Shown here piece after piece: positions 28,301 to 35,336 of a DNA stretch of 64,000 nt. A program made the position numbers and the translations under genes. The first letter of the stretch is position 1. The number at the start of each line of letters is the position of its first letter. Below the pieces are notes generated by a model that was given only the letters and a program-made list of their open reading frames with translations, searched no databases and was not told where the DNA came from. The DNA comes from JAFEDN01 sp963697455 (lineage in GTDB: Bacteria; Pseudomonadota; Gammaproteobacteria; Coxiellales; Coxiellaceae): assembly GCA_963697455.1 (NCBI GenBank), contig CAVOOI010000007.1, positions 62,001 through 126,000 on the forward strand. The letters run 5' to 3'.

Positions 28301-30158
28301 TCTGAAATTAATTGCTGCGTTTAACCATCAGCATATTTTTTTGGATCCAAATCCTAATCCGCAAATCAGTTTCGATGAGCGACAACGGCTGTTTAATTTA
28401 CCCCGGTCTACGTGGGCTGATTATAATCGTGACCTTATCTCTTCTGGCGGGGGTATTTATTCGCGTTTGGCTAAGTCTATTCCGCTATCTGCGCAAATGA
28501 AAAAAATATTAGCCGTGGATAAAGATGCTTTAATTCCTACCGATTTGATTCGAGCTATTCTAAAGGCGCCGGTAGATTTGATTTGGAATGGCGGGATTGG
28601 CACTTATGTAAAATCCACCACGGAATCTAATCAAGATGTCGGCGACCGCAGCAATGATGCGGTACGGGTTAACGGTAATGAACTGCGGGCCAAGGTAGTC
28701 TGCGAAGGCGGAAATTTAGGCTGGACTCAGCTAGGCCGGATTGAATACGAAATAAATGGCGGGAAAATCAACACTGATTTTGTGGATAATTCCGGCGGCG
28801 TTGATTGTTCTGACCACGAGGTCAATATTAAGATTCTGTTGAATCAAGTGGTAGCCGCTGGTGATATGACCGAAGCGGCTCGCAATACTTTATTGGCCGC
28901 AATGACGGATGAGGTTGCTAATCTGGTTCTGCAAAATAATTATCAGCAAAACCGCGCCATTAGTTGGTTGTCGGCTATGTCGAAAAATCATTTAAGTTTG
29001 TACATCAGCCATATTAACGCGCAAGAACATGCGGGTAAATTAAATCGAGAATTGGAATTCTTGCCCAGTAACAAAGAATTATTACAGCGCAAGATGGATA
29101 AACTCGGGATCACCAAACCGGAAATGGCCATCTTATTGGCTTATAGTAAAATCACCCTGAAAGAACAAATTATTCAATCGGATTTGCCTGAAGACCCATA
29201 CTTAAGCCTGTGCCTGAAAGAATCGTTTCCGCTGCCTTTGCGTAAGGATTACAGCGAAATTATGTGTCAGCATCGTTTGCGCCGCGAAATTATCGCAACT
29301 CAATTGAGCAATCGTTTAGTCGCGGATATGGGGGTGACTTTTATATCGCAAATGTTTGAAGAAACCGGTGCAACTGTGCCGATGATTGTGCGCGCTTACA
29401 CCGCCGCCCGCAGCATTTTTCATATGGCTGAATCGTATATCGATATTGAATCTTTGGATTATAAAATTGATGCTGCTGTGCAGTATCAAATTAATGAAGA
29501 AGCTATTACCTTAGCACGGCGGGCCGCTCGCTGGTTGTTGCGTTATCGCGGTAAAAGCATTGATATCCCTGAGACTATAAAAGATTTTGCTGATTCGGTG
29601 GTTTATTTATTTCGCCGGTTACCCAAGTATATTTTAGGGGATGATAAAGAGATTCTGGAATCGCGCAGAGATCGTTTGATTGCGGCGAATGTCCCGCCGG
29701 ATATGGCGTTACGAGTGGCTTGCGCAGAGCCTATGTATCATGCCTTAAATATTATTGACGTAGCCAAACAGGAACAACGCGAGATCCAGCAGGTCGCTGA
29801 AGTCTATTTTATGTTAATGGAGCGTTTAAAATTAATCTGGTTTCGCCAACAAATCAACGCTTATGCCGGTGGGGATAGTTATTGGGTATTTTTAGCTAAA
29901 TCATCGTATAAAGCGGAGTTGGATACTTTACAACGGCGTTTAACCAGCGAAGTGTTACGCGCTATAGATCCCAGTGCTAACATTACTGAACAAGTAGATG
30001 CGTGGCTGGAACGTAGCCATTATATAGTGGAACGCTGGCGTAATATTTTAACGGATTTACGCACTACCGGTGTCAAAGAGTTTGCAATCATTTCTGTAGC
30101 TATCCGCGAGCTGGACCACTTGGCGCAGAGTCGCGAAATTTTAAATGGAGTATCATGA
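25329..30158 (+). CDS. gdhB: NAD-specific glutamate dehydrogenase, large (GdhB) type
   Basis: The intact 1609-residue protein has the length and architecture of the ~180-kDa NAD-glutamate dehydrogenase class. It oxidatively deaminates glutamate to 2-oxoglutarate and ammonia. N-terminal regulatory ACT-like regions precede the catalytic core (about 790-1150). Visible motifs are GGLRWSDRREDFRTEVLGLM, VPTGAKGGFVAKK with the catalytic lysine, NSIALEKNYWLGDAFASGGS and GIGDMSGDVFGNGM. For an intracellular bacterium using amino acids as carbon source this is a central catabolic enzyme. The downstream gene overlaps its stop by 4 bp. Confidence 0.97.
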   Translation: MSDILLIDKIIDYAHKSTLAAHIDIHKLTKFIRLYYAYSSAEDLEARSIEDLFGAALSHWQLMYRRQPNELKIQLINPRYEEHGWQSNHTVVEVITDDMPFLVDSLRTPMNAHLMIHMGGMQVLRDEKGYIIDIFPFSEKHPGTVLESPLYMEIDRETDPQALDKIHARIRKILDDVRLAVSDWQAMRQKVKDTVKALSKMLERDPEIKESIAFLEWMLEDHFTFLGACDFEVIGKGEQQELNLVAHSSLGILRESLDHKVYRCFAELTEKARKLALSKQVLLLSKTTTRSSVHRPAYTDYVGIKIFDNTGKFIAETQFIGLYTSSAYTDSPKAIPVIRQKVEEVIVKSQLPPRSHAGKDLFHILSTLPRDDLFHATSDELFTLSMGILHLQERARIRLFAREDAYERFVSCLVYVPRESFNADLVRRIQEILKFDLGGMEVALSTQFSSSALVRIHYVIRVEPHHRKEYDLQQIEQKLVEVSRLWQDGFTPSVIEHFGEEQGRILMNRYLNAFPASYRESFAPQAAVFDIEQMEKLTANNPLVMSFYRPVGVSKENIRFKLYSHGSTISLSDALPILENMGLRVETEQPYCITPKETGAVWINDFGMKYAREPEFEVEQVKGIFQQAFNKIWRGEAENDPFNRLVLEAQLSWREITFLRAYAKYFRQSGFTFSHEYIGQALVNNSVIARLLVEYFHYRFVPQAIENRQEKLVQIESAIYKLLDNVVSLDDDRILRRYLAVISATMRTNYFQTDSAGHAKPCLSFKFDVDKIPEMPLPLPQYEIFIYSSRFEGVHLRAGKVARGGLRWSDRREDFRTEVLGLMKAQKVKNALIVPTGAKGGFVAKKLPVDESREAILEEGIACYREYIHGLLDITDNLRDSAVIPPSDCVCYDDADTYLVVAADKGTATFSDIANSIALEKNYWLGDAFASGGSTGYDHKKIGITARGAWVSARRQFQELGINVDTAEITVVGIGDMSGDVFGNGMLLSPHLKLIAAFNHQHIFLDPNPNPQISFDERQRLFNLPRSTWADYNRDLISSGGGIYSRLAKSIPLSAQMKKILAVDKDALIPTDLIRAILKAPVDLIWNGGIGTYVKSTTESNQDVGDRSNDAVRVNGNELRAKVVCEGGNLGWTQLGRIEYEINGGKINTDFVDNSGGVDCSDHEVNIKILLNQVVAAGDMTEAARNTLLAAMTDEVANLVLQNNYQQNRAISWLSAMSKNHLSLYISHINAQEHAGKLNRELEFLPSNKELLQRKMDKLGITKPEMAILLAYSKITLKEQIIQSDLPEDPYLSLCLKESFPLPLRKDYSEIMCQHRLRREIIATQLSNRLVADMGVTFISQMFEETGATVPMIVRAYTAARSIFHMAESYIDIESLDYKIDAAVQYQINEEAITLARRAARWLLRYRGKSIDIPETIKDFADSVVYLFRRLPKYILGDDKEILESRRDRLIAANVPPDMALRVACAEPMYHALNIIDVAKQEQREIQQVAEVYFMLMERLKLIWFRQQINAYAGGDSYWVFLAKSSYKAELDTLQRRLTSEVLRAIDPSANITEQVDAWLERSHYIVERWRNILTDLRTTGVKEFAIISVAIRELDHLAQSREILNGVS

Positions 30159-30553
30159 TGAAAAAACCGTTGCCTATTTGTTTGTTATTATTACGCCTGA
30201 CGATGTTTGCGATGATGCTTGTCTGGGCGATCGATAAATTCTTGCGTCCCGTAACTGAAGCCGGGATGTATCAACGAGCTTATCATCTGCCGTTTTTGCC
30301 CTCTATGGTGATGTATTCGATTGGCGCTTTCCAAATACTATTAGCCACCTGCTTTGTGATTGGTTTGCAGAGAACGCTCACCGCGGGTTTAGTATTGGCG
30401 GGAATGGTTATTTATACGATCGCTTCTTATAGATTATATATGCCGCCTTTCCACGGCGATAATTTATTATTTTTTGCCGCCTGGCCGATGTTGGCGGTCT
30501 GTGTATCTTTGTATTTATTGCGTAACCAGGACACGTTACTTGCGGTGTCATAG
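30155..30553 (+). CDS. Small membrane protein, DoxX-like
   Basis: The 132-residue protein has four hydrophobic helices (about 8-28, 45-65, 75-95, 100-122), a layout like DoxX-family membrane proteins. The ATG overlaps the gdhB stop (ATGA), so translation is coupled. No catalytic motif is visible. Function unknown; DoxX-like is a topology-based guess. Confidence 0.6.
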   Translation: MMKKPLPICLLLLRLTMFAMMLVWAIDKFLRPVTEAGMYQRAYHLPFLPSMVMYSIGAFQILLATCFVIGLQRTLTAGLVLAGMVIYTIASYRLYMPPFHGDNLLFFAAWPMLAVCVSLYLLRNQDTLLAVS

Positions 30554-30571
30554 GCGAAAGGGAGTTGAATA

Positions 30572-30919
30572 ATGGAAAAAGACTGTATTTTTTGTAAAAT
30601 TGCTCAAGGGCAAATACCGGCAAAGTTGCTTTATCAAGATGATCAAGTGATTGCATTCCCTGATCTTAATCCAAAAGCACCGCATCACGTGCTCATTATC
30701 CCGCGCCGTCATATACCCACATTGAATGACGCCACTGCTGATGACACTCAGTTATTAGGGCATTTAGTGCAAGTGGCCAGGGGCTTAGCTTTACAACTGG
30801 GTATAGCCGAAGAAGGCTATCGTATATTGATGAATTGCAATGAAGGCGGCGGCCAAGCAGTTTTTCACATTCATTTACATTTACTGGGTGGCCGCGTGAT
30901 GCATTGGCCCCCAGGATAG
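30572..30919 (+). CDS. HIT-family purine nucleotide phosphoramidase (HinT-like)
   Basis: The 115-residue protein begins with the family signature CIFCKIAQGQIPAKLLYQDD and ends with the catalytic histidine triad HIHLHLLGG near residues 99-107. HinT hydrolyses AMP-lysine and aminoacyl adenylates. GGGAG precedes the ATG. It lies between the DoxX-like gene and folE on the same strand, probably one operon. Confidence 0.95.
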   Translation: MEKDCIFCKIAQGQIPAKLLYQDDQVIAFPDLNPKAPHHVLIIPRRHIPTLNDATADDTQLLGHLVQVARGLALQLGIAEEGYRILMNCNEGGGQAVFHIHLHLLGGRVMHWPPG

Positions 30920-30945
30920 CTGAACAATTATAGCGGAAGATAAAA

Positions 30946-31536
30946 ATGACAGAAGTGATTGAAGAAGTAGCGAATCATGCTCAAACTCTTAAAGGGGAAA
31001 AACTAGTTCGGCAATTGATTACCGATCTCGGCGAGAATCCGGCGCGTGAAGGTTTAAAAGATACGCCACGGCGCGCCTGGAAAGCGCTACAAACTTTGAC
31101 CAATGGTTACCACCAAGATTTGGCAACCTTAGTGAATGGCGCAGTTTTTCAATCGAATATGGATGAGATGGTCATCGTTAAAGATATTGAATTATATTCT
31201 TTGTGTGAGCACCATTTATTACCTTTTACCGGTAAATGTCATGTAGCTTATATCCCTAATGGAAAAATTTTAGGGCTGTCTAAGTTTGCGCGGATAGTGG
31301 ATATGTTTGCCCGCCGTCTCCAAATTCAAGAAAACTTAACTCAACAAATCGCTCATGCAGTTTTAGAAGTTACCCAGGCTAAAGGCGTGGGTGTTATTAT
31401 AGAAGCCAGACATTTTTGCATGATGATGCGCGGCGTCGAAAAGCAAAATTCCAGCATGACCACCTCGGTAATGCTAGGCTTATTTCGCAATGACGACCGC
31501 ACTCGCCATGAATTCCTAAATTTATTAAAATCATAG
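30946..31536 (+). CDS. folE: GTP cyclohydrolase I
   Basis: The 196-residue type I enzyme makes 7,8-dihydroneopterin triphosphate from GTP for folate or pterin synthesis. Zinc and active-site motifs are visible: SLCEHHLLPFTGKCHVAYIP (Cys and His), GLSKFARIVDMFARRLQ and EARHFCMMMRGVEKQ with the second Cys, then SSMTTS. GGAAG precedes the ATG. The 3' end overlaps the convergent antitoxin gene by 6 bp. Confidence 0.96.
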   Translation: MTEVIEEVANHAQTLKGEKLVRQLITDLGENPAREGLKDTPRRAWKALQTLTNGYHQDLATLVNGAVFQSNMDEMVIVKDIELYSLCEHHLLPFTGKCHVAYIPNGKILGLSKFARIVDMFARRLQIQENLTQQIAHAVLEVTQAKGVGVIIEARHFCMMMRGVEKQNSSMTTSVMLGLFRNDDRTRHEFLNLLKS

Positions 31537-31857
31537 TTTTTCTAATTTTTCTATGGTATCCGGATACCTCTTTACCATTAAAATTAACGCTGCAGCTTGA
31601 TCATTAGGAGTGGTTGTTCCTTGTTCCCATTTTTCGAGCGTCCGAGGGGATACACGTAGTTTGTGGGCGAATACACTACGTGACATATGCAAATGTTCAC
31701 GAGTATGGCGAATCAAAGTTGCGCTGACTTTAAGAGGAGGTTGTTTTTCAACTTTATGAGTGCGCAAAGTAATTTTTTTGGTATTTTTGTATTGCTGAAT
31801 TTCTTCAATGCCTTGCTTTAATTCAGAAAACAAGTCACGTTTTTTTTGTTTGGTCAT
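31531..31857 (-). CDS. HigA-like antitoxin, XRE helix-turn-helix
   Basis: The ATG at 31857 (MTKQKKRDLF) is chosen because it follows the toxin stop by one base; a longer frame exists but would run into the toxin gene. The 108-residue protein ends in an XRE-type HTH (MSRSVFAHKLRVSPRTLEKW), as in HigA/NadS antitoxins. It should neutralise the upstream RelE-fold toxin and repress the operon. Toxin-first order is typical of HigBA. Confidence 0.85.
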   Translation of the reverse strand: MTKQKKRDLFSELKQGIEEIQQYKNTKKITLRTHKVEKQPPLKVSATLIRHTREHLHMSRSVFAHKLRVSPRTLEKWEQGTTTPNDQAAALILMVKRYPDTIEKLEKL

Positions 31858-31858
31858 A

Positions 31859-32170
31859 TCACCTATCCTCCAAAATTTGTTTGAGTGCCTTCTTTTCCTT
31901 GGCAGATAAATCCGATGCTTCATTTTTAGCATATAATGTCATTAAATAAATCTGATCCTCAGTTTTTTGCCAGTAGTAAATAATTCTTGCTCCGCCTCTT
32001 TTGCCATGATTATTTGCTGCCCAACGTAATTTACGTAACCCACCGCTTCCTTGAATAATTTTACCCGCATCAGGTTTTTCCATAAGAAATTTTTGTAACT
32101 CCCTATACTCATCATCCTCGAAATAATTGGGGAGTTGCTTAGTAAATATCGTGGTTTCAATAAATATCAT
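31859..32170 (-). CDS. HigB/RelE-family toxin
   Basis: The 103-residue protein has the RelE/HigB core: ETTIFTKQLPNYFEDDEYRE, GSGGLRKLRWAANNHGKRGG with basic residues, and RIIYYWQKTEDQIYLMTLYAK. Members are mRNA interferases that cut at the ribosome. It is directly followed by the XRE antitoxin (TGATATG junction). A relic of another gene lies just upstream. Confidence 0.85.
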   Translation of the reverse strand: MIFIETTIFTKQLPNYFEDDEYRELQKFLMEKPDAGKIIQGSGGLRKLRWAANNHGKRGGARIIYYWQKTEDQIYLMTLYAKNEASDLSAKEKKALKQILEDR

Positions 32171-32410
32171 CGGATATGAGTGTACCCTTGTTGGGTATAA
32201 AATTCAAGCAGGCGTTCTACAGGAAGGCCAGGATATAATTCTGTAGCGATCTTAACCGCTCTAGTAGGTTCACTCTCATAGCATCCTTAACTTTCGTATA
32301 CTTAGCGATCCGAGCGTCTCTAGGGTCACTCGTAGCTTTTGTATACAGCGTTAGAGGTGTTTTAATGTAAAGTGCCGTGCCTATGCGAATGCCTCCGGGA
32401 TAAGGCCAAA
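32171..32410 (-). pseudogene. Relic of a kinase-like gene, paralogous to 33604-35205
   Basis: On the minus strand, broken frames read GGIRIGTALYIKTPL, then ATSDPRDARIAKYTKVKD, then after a frameshift EPTRAVKIATELYPGLPVE and a stop. These match the N-terminal part of the intact neighbour (IIKTPLDNK; APPRAVRIAKKAYPHLSIG). No continuous frame remains. The first segment also resembles the PGGIRIGTA motif of the acetoacetyl-CoA synthetase at 35.7 kb, so the relic may be a deletion joining copies of both neighbours. Confidence 0.5.
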
Positions 32411-32422
32411 ACTCAACGTTAT

Positions 32423-32887
32423 TTAACTATTTGTAGCTGTTGATGCTTTTTTAATATTCAATGTAGGTGATGGCGATGTAGGATCATCTGTTAAAGAACA
32501 TTTTATCCCATAACCAAAACTAATCGGCTTAGGTGGTGCAAAAATGAATTTGTCCTGACCGTTATATGGGTATGCAGTAATGTTCTGAAAACGGCAATAT
32601 TGGTCTTGATTATTTATATTTGGATATATATTAATGTCGTACAGGTCTGCCCAAGAGCCTCCCTGAGATGGGTCGTAAACATAATCAACAGTAATCTCTG
32701 AATTAGAAGAAAAATACATTCTCCCAATCGGCGGATTAGTAATAGTATAAGATAACCCTATTTGAGAGCAATCAACTTTATTACAGTTCACCAAGATAGT
32801 AGCTGCCATTGATACATTAGGAGCATTACACCACAAAGCAAACAAAGTATTGATAATTAGCGTTAATTTAATAGTTCTTTTATTCAT
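32423..32887 (-). CDS. Secreted hypothetical protein
   Basis: The 154-residue protein starts with a basic N terminus and a hydrophobic stretch (TLIINTLFALWC) followed by MAA, a likely Sec signal peptide cut near residue 28. The mature part has four cysteines and many aromatic and polar residues, suggesting a small disulfide-bonded beta-rich exported protein. No family recognised. AAGGAGACAAGGC gives a strong ribosome binding site. Confidence 0.6.
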   Translation of the reverse strand: MNKRTIKLTLIINTLFALWCNAPNVSMAATILVNCNKVDCSQIGLSYTITNPPIGRMYFSSNSEITVDYVYDPSQGGSWADLYDINIYPNINNQDQYCRFQNITAYPYNGQDKFIFAPPKPISFGYGIKCSLTDDPTSPSPTLNIKKASTATNS

Positions 32888-33044
32888 GCCTTGTCTCCTT
32901 CTTTTAATTTATTATAGCATATTGTATATTTTTAGATCAAATTTCACTATAATTAAATAAGCTTGCGTGAGTATTCCCACCTGGCGTATTTCCCACTTGA
33001 CATTCTTCCCACTTAAGCATATAATTATAAAAGAGGTGAAAATT

Positions 33045-33311
33045 ATGTTAAGAAGAATGGTACGTCCTGATGCTAAGGGTCGAATTACATTGGGTTCTTT
33101 AGCTGAAGGAGTCAGCGGTTTCTTAATTACTAAAGATAAAGATGACCGCTTAATATTGGAACCTTTTACTGAAATTCCCGCTCGTGAAAAATGGGTATTT
33201 GAGAATAAATTGGTATTAAAAAAATTAAGCCAAGGGATAAAGGATGCCTCATCTAATCATGTTTACGATAAAGGTAGTTTTGCAAAATATATTGATGAAG
33301 ATCCTGAATAA
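33045..33311 (+). CDS. AbrB/SpoVT-like antitoxin
   Basis: The start at 33045 is chosen because GAGGTG sits at proper spacing; the longer frame from 32967 lacks one. The 88-residue protein opens with MVRPDAKGRITLGSLAEGVSGF, resembling a swapped-hairpin AbrB DNA-binding domain, then a polar tail (KWVFENKLVLKKLSQGIKDA) suited to wrapping a toxin. The stop overlaps the ATG of the next gene (TAATG), as in toxin-antitoxin pairs. Confidence 0.65.
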   Translation: MLRRMVRPDAKGRITLGSLAEGVSGFLITKDKDDRLILEPFTEIPAREKWVFENKLVLKKLSQGIKDASSNHVYDKGSFAKYIDEDPE

Positions 33312-33607
33312 TGTCGTTTCAATTATTATTTACTCGTCAAGCTATCCAAGATTTAACAGAATTAGAAAGAAATACTAGTTTATCTAAGAGACTTAAAGCA
33401 GTTAAAAAAACTCTAGGTTATTTAGAAATAAATCCTAAGCATCCTAGTCTTAATACCCATAAATACAATTCTTTTAAGGGTGCGAAAGGCGAAGAAATTT
33501 TCGAAGCTTACGCTGAAAATAATACCCCAGCAGCCTATCGAATTTTTTGGTATTACGGCCCAAACAAAAAAGAAATCACAATCTTAACCATTACTTCTCA
33601 CCCTTAA
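33311..33607 (+). CDS. RelE/ParE-fold toxin
   Basis: The 98-residue protein has RelE-superfamily features: FTRQAIQDLTELE at the N terminus, repeated basic residues in the middle (SLSKRLKAVKKTLGYL), and a C-terminal AAYRIFWYYGPNKKEITILT strand pair. It is translationally coupled to the AbrB-like protein. Its 3' end overlaps the convergent kinase-like gene by 4 bp. Confidence 0.7.
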   Translation: MSFQLLFTRQAIQDLTELERNTSLSKRLKAVKKTLGYLEINPKHPSLNTHKYNSFKGAKGEEIFEAYAENNTPAAYRIFWYYGPNKKEITILTITSHP

Positions 33608-35205
33608 TCTGACCGGTAGCAGCCTAACATAAGGTTTTGACTGACATAATAATGGTTTGCATCATAGTATTTCAACATGTCACAAATCTCCGTTTTAGTT
33701 TCATGGCTAAAAATACCTGAGATGAGATCAGGATGATCTTTAATCGTCTCATCTACGATTTTAACCAAATTCGGCTGAGAATCCTGCGAACTCATGGCTT
33801 GAAAAATCTTCCGAATCAATTCATGTAATCCTTCAATCTTGTTTTTCTTCACTCTCAATTCACGGCTCGACAATGAGAAGAAGGAATGACGTGAGAGATT
33901 ATTTAATAATTCCTGCTCAAGCTTATTCATTTTGTGAGCCATTCTATACAGGCATCTGGAAATAACTGTTTCCTTATCGTCTTTAATTTCATCCAAAAGA
34001 GGGGGTGCATTGTAAAATTTCTCTGCAAGCAATTTCTTAATTGCAATTATCGCTTGGCCTTCACTTTTTTCATCTTGCAAAATGGTTGTTAGTTTTTCAG
34101 TATTAAGTAATGCTTGAAACCATTTAAAGGTAAGCAGATGAGGTTGCTTAATCCATTTCATTACATTCGGCAATACCGGTAAGTATTCACTGGGAAGCAA
34201 TTCAGGGATATTCTGCGTAATCGATTTTATTATTTCAAATAAAGCTGGATGGTTTTCATTAGTAAGCAATATGGATCTATTTTCTTTAATCCATATTATT
34301 GCCCTTTGTAAATTTTTATTGTCAAATAATGCTTGGCAGTTTGAAGTGGTTAGCAATTCACGCTTATTTTTCATCATCCATATTATTGCTATTTGTAAGT
34401 TTTTATCGTTCAATAGTGCATGGCAGTTTGAAGTGGTAGATAATGCCGGGTTTTGCTTAATCCATATTATTATTTCTTGTAAGTTATTATTGTCCAATAA
34501 TGTTTTGCAATTTAAAGGGGTAAGCAGAGCAGGTGAAGATTGGTTGAGAACTACTAATGCTTCAAGGAAATCTTTGTTGAACTTAGAGCCGCGAGCAACT
34601 TTCAAGCTCATAATTATATTATACTCGAGATATTCATTTTTAATGAGCTTATCTTCGAGATTGTTTTGTAAGAGTATAAGGTTTCTGATCATAGTGACAG
34701 TCAATGGCACAAAGGCATCTGAATGAGATTTATCTTCGAAGAATGACCAAAATTCCTCAAATTCACCTTTCATTATCTTCCAATAGGCATCAGAGGCTAT
34801 GGACCCTCGGCGTAGTCGTAGTCCTAAATCGTAATCTACAAAAACTATAGCGCCTTGATCATCTTTTTTGGAATTATCTAACCTACATGCATCAACATAA
34901 ATTCTTCTATCGATTATGAAATTTCTAAGTGTTTCTCGAGCTATAGCTTCGTCATCTTTCACACTAGTGTTCCGCTCGAAAAAAGGCATGAACCAACTTT
35001 TTGTGCCTTTAAGTCCTATAGAAAGATGAGGATATGCTTTTTTAGCAATCCGAACTGCTCTTGGAGGCGCACTCATTGCTTTAATATACGGTTTCTTATG
35101 GTCAGGTTTATTATCTAAAGGTGTTTTAATGATTTTTTGGCCATCACGGTGGACGATGTTAAAACCACCCTTACCAACTAATGTTGTTTCTGTTCCTCTG
35201 CTCAT
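33604..35205 (-). CDS. Kinase-like protein with degenerate repeats, candidate effector
   Basis: The 533-residue N-terminal part looks like a minimal protein-kinase fold: Gly-rich loop VGKGGFNIV (10-18), lysine in QKIIKTP, then RIYVDACRLDN and IVFVDYDLGLRLRRG in the positions of the HRD and DFG loops. Residues about 220-375 contain repeated NC-ALL-NKNLQ-AIIWIK units of roughly 33 residues. No signal peptide. The combination is typical of effector-like proteins of Legionella relatives, but secretion is inference. A broken paralogue lies at 32.2-32.4 kb. Activity needs testing because the catalytic loop is not canonical. Confidence 0.6.
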   Translation of the reverse strand: MSRGTETTLVGKGGFNIVHRDGQKIIKTPLDNKPDHKKPYIKAMSAPPRAVRIAKKAYPHLSIGLKGTKSWFMPFFERNTSVKDDEAIARETLRNFIIDRRIYVDACRLDNSKKDDQGAIVFVDYDLGLRLRRGSIASDAYWKIMKGEFEEFWSFFEDKSHSDAFVPLTVTMIRNLILLQNNLEDKLIKNEYLEYNIIMSLKVARGSKFNKDFLEALVVLNQSSPALLTPLNCKTLLDNNNLQEIIIWIKQNPALSTTSNCHALLNDKNLQIAIIWMMKNKRELLTTSNCQALFDNKNLQRAIIWIKENRSILLTNENHPALFEIIKSITQNIPELLPSEYLPVLPNVMKWIKQPHLLTFKWFQALLNTEKLTTILQDEKSEGQAIIAIKKLLAEKFYNAPPLLDEIKDDKETVISRCLYRMAHKMNKLEQELLNNLSRHSFFSLSSRELRVKKNKIEGLHELIRKIFQAMSSQDSQPNLVKIVDETIKDHPDLISGIFSHETKTEICDMLKYYDANHYYVSQNLMLGCYRSD

Positions 35206-35336
35206 TTTTGTACTCTCTTTTACATTTGTATACTTAAGCTAAAAAATAAATCTAAGCGCTGTATTATTTCACAGTAATATGAACATTTTCTTAAGATAGA
35301 TACATGGAACGCGAAAAAGCAGCTAAGCGCCTAAAT

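Noticed and set aside
32375..32400. PGGIRIGTA-like sequence as a second acyl-CoA synthetase gene
   Set aside because: Only about nine codons match and no other synthetase motif is present around it.
34271..34726. 151-codon plus-strand frame opposite the kinase-like gene
   Set aside because: It is a shadow of the minus-strand gene: its repeats mirror the coding repeats of that protein, and it has no ribosome binding site.
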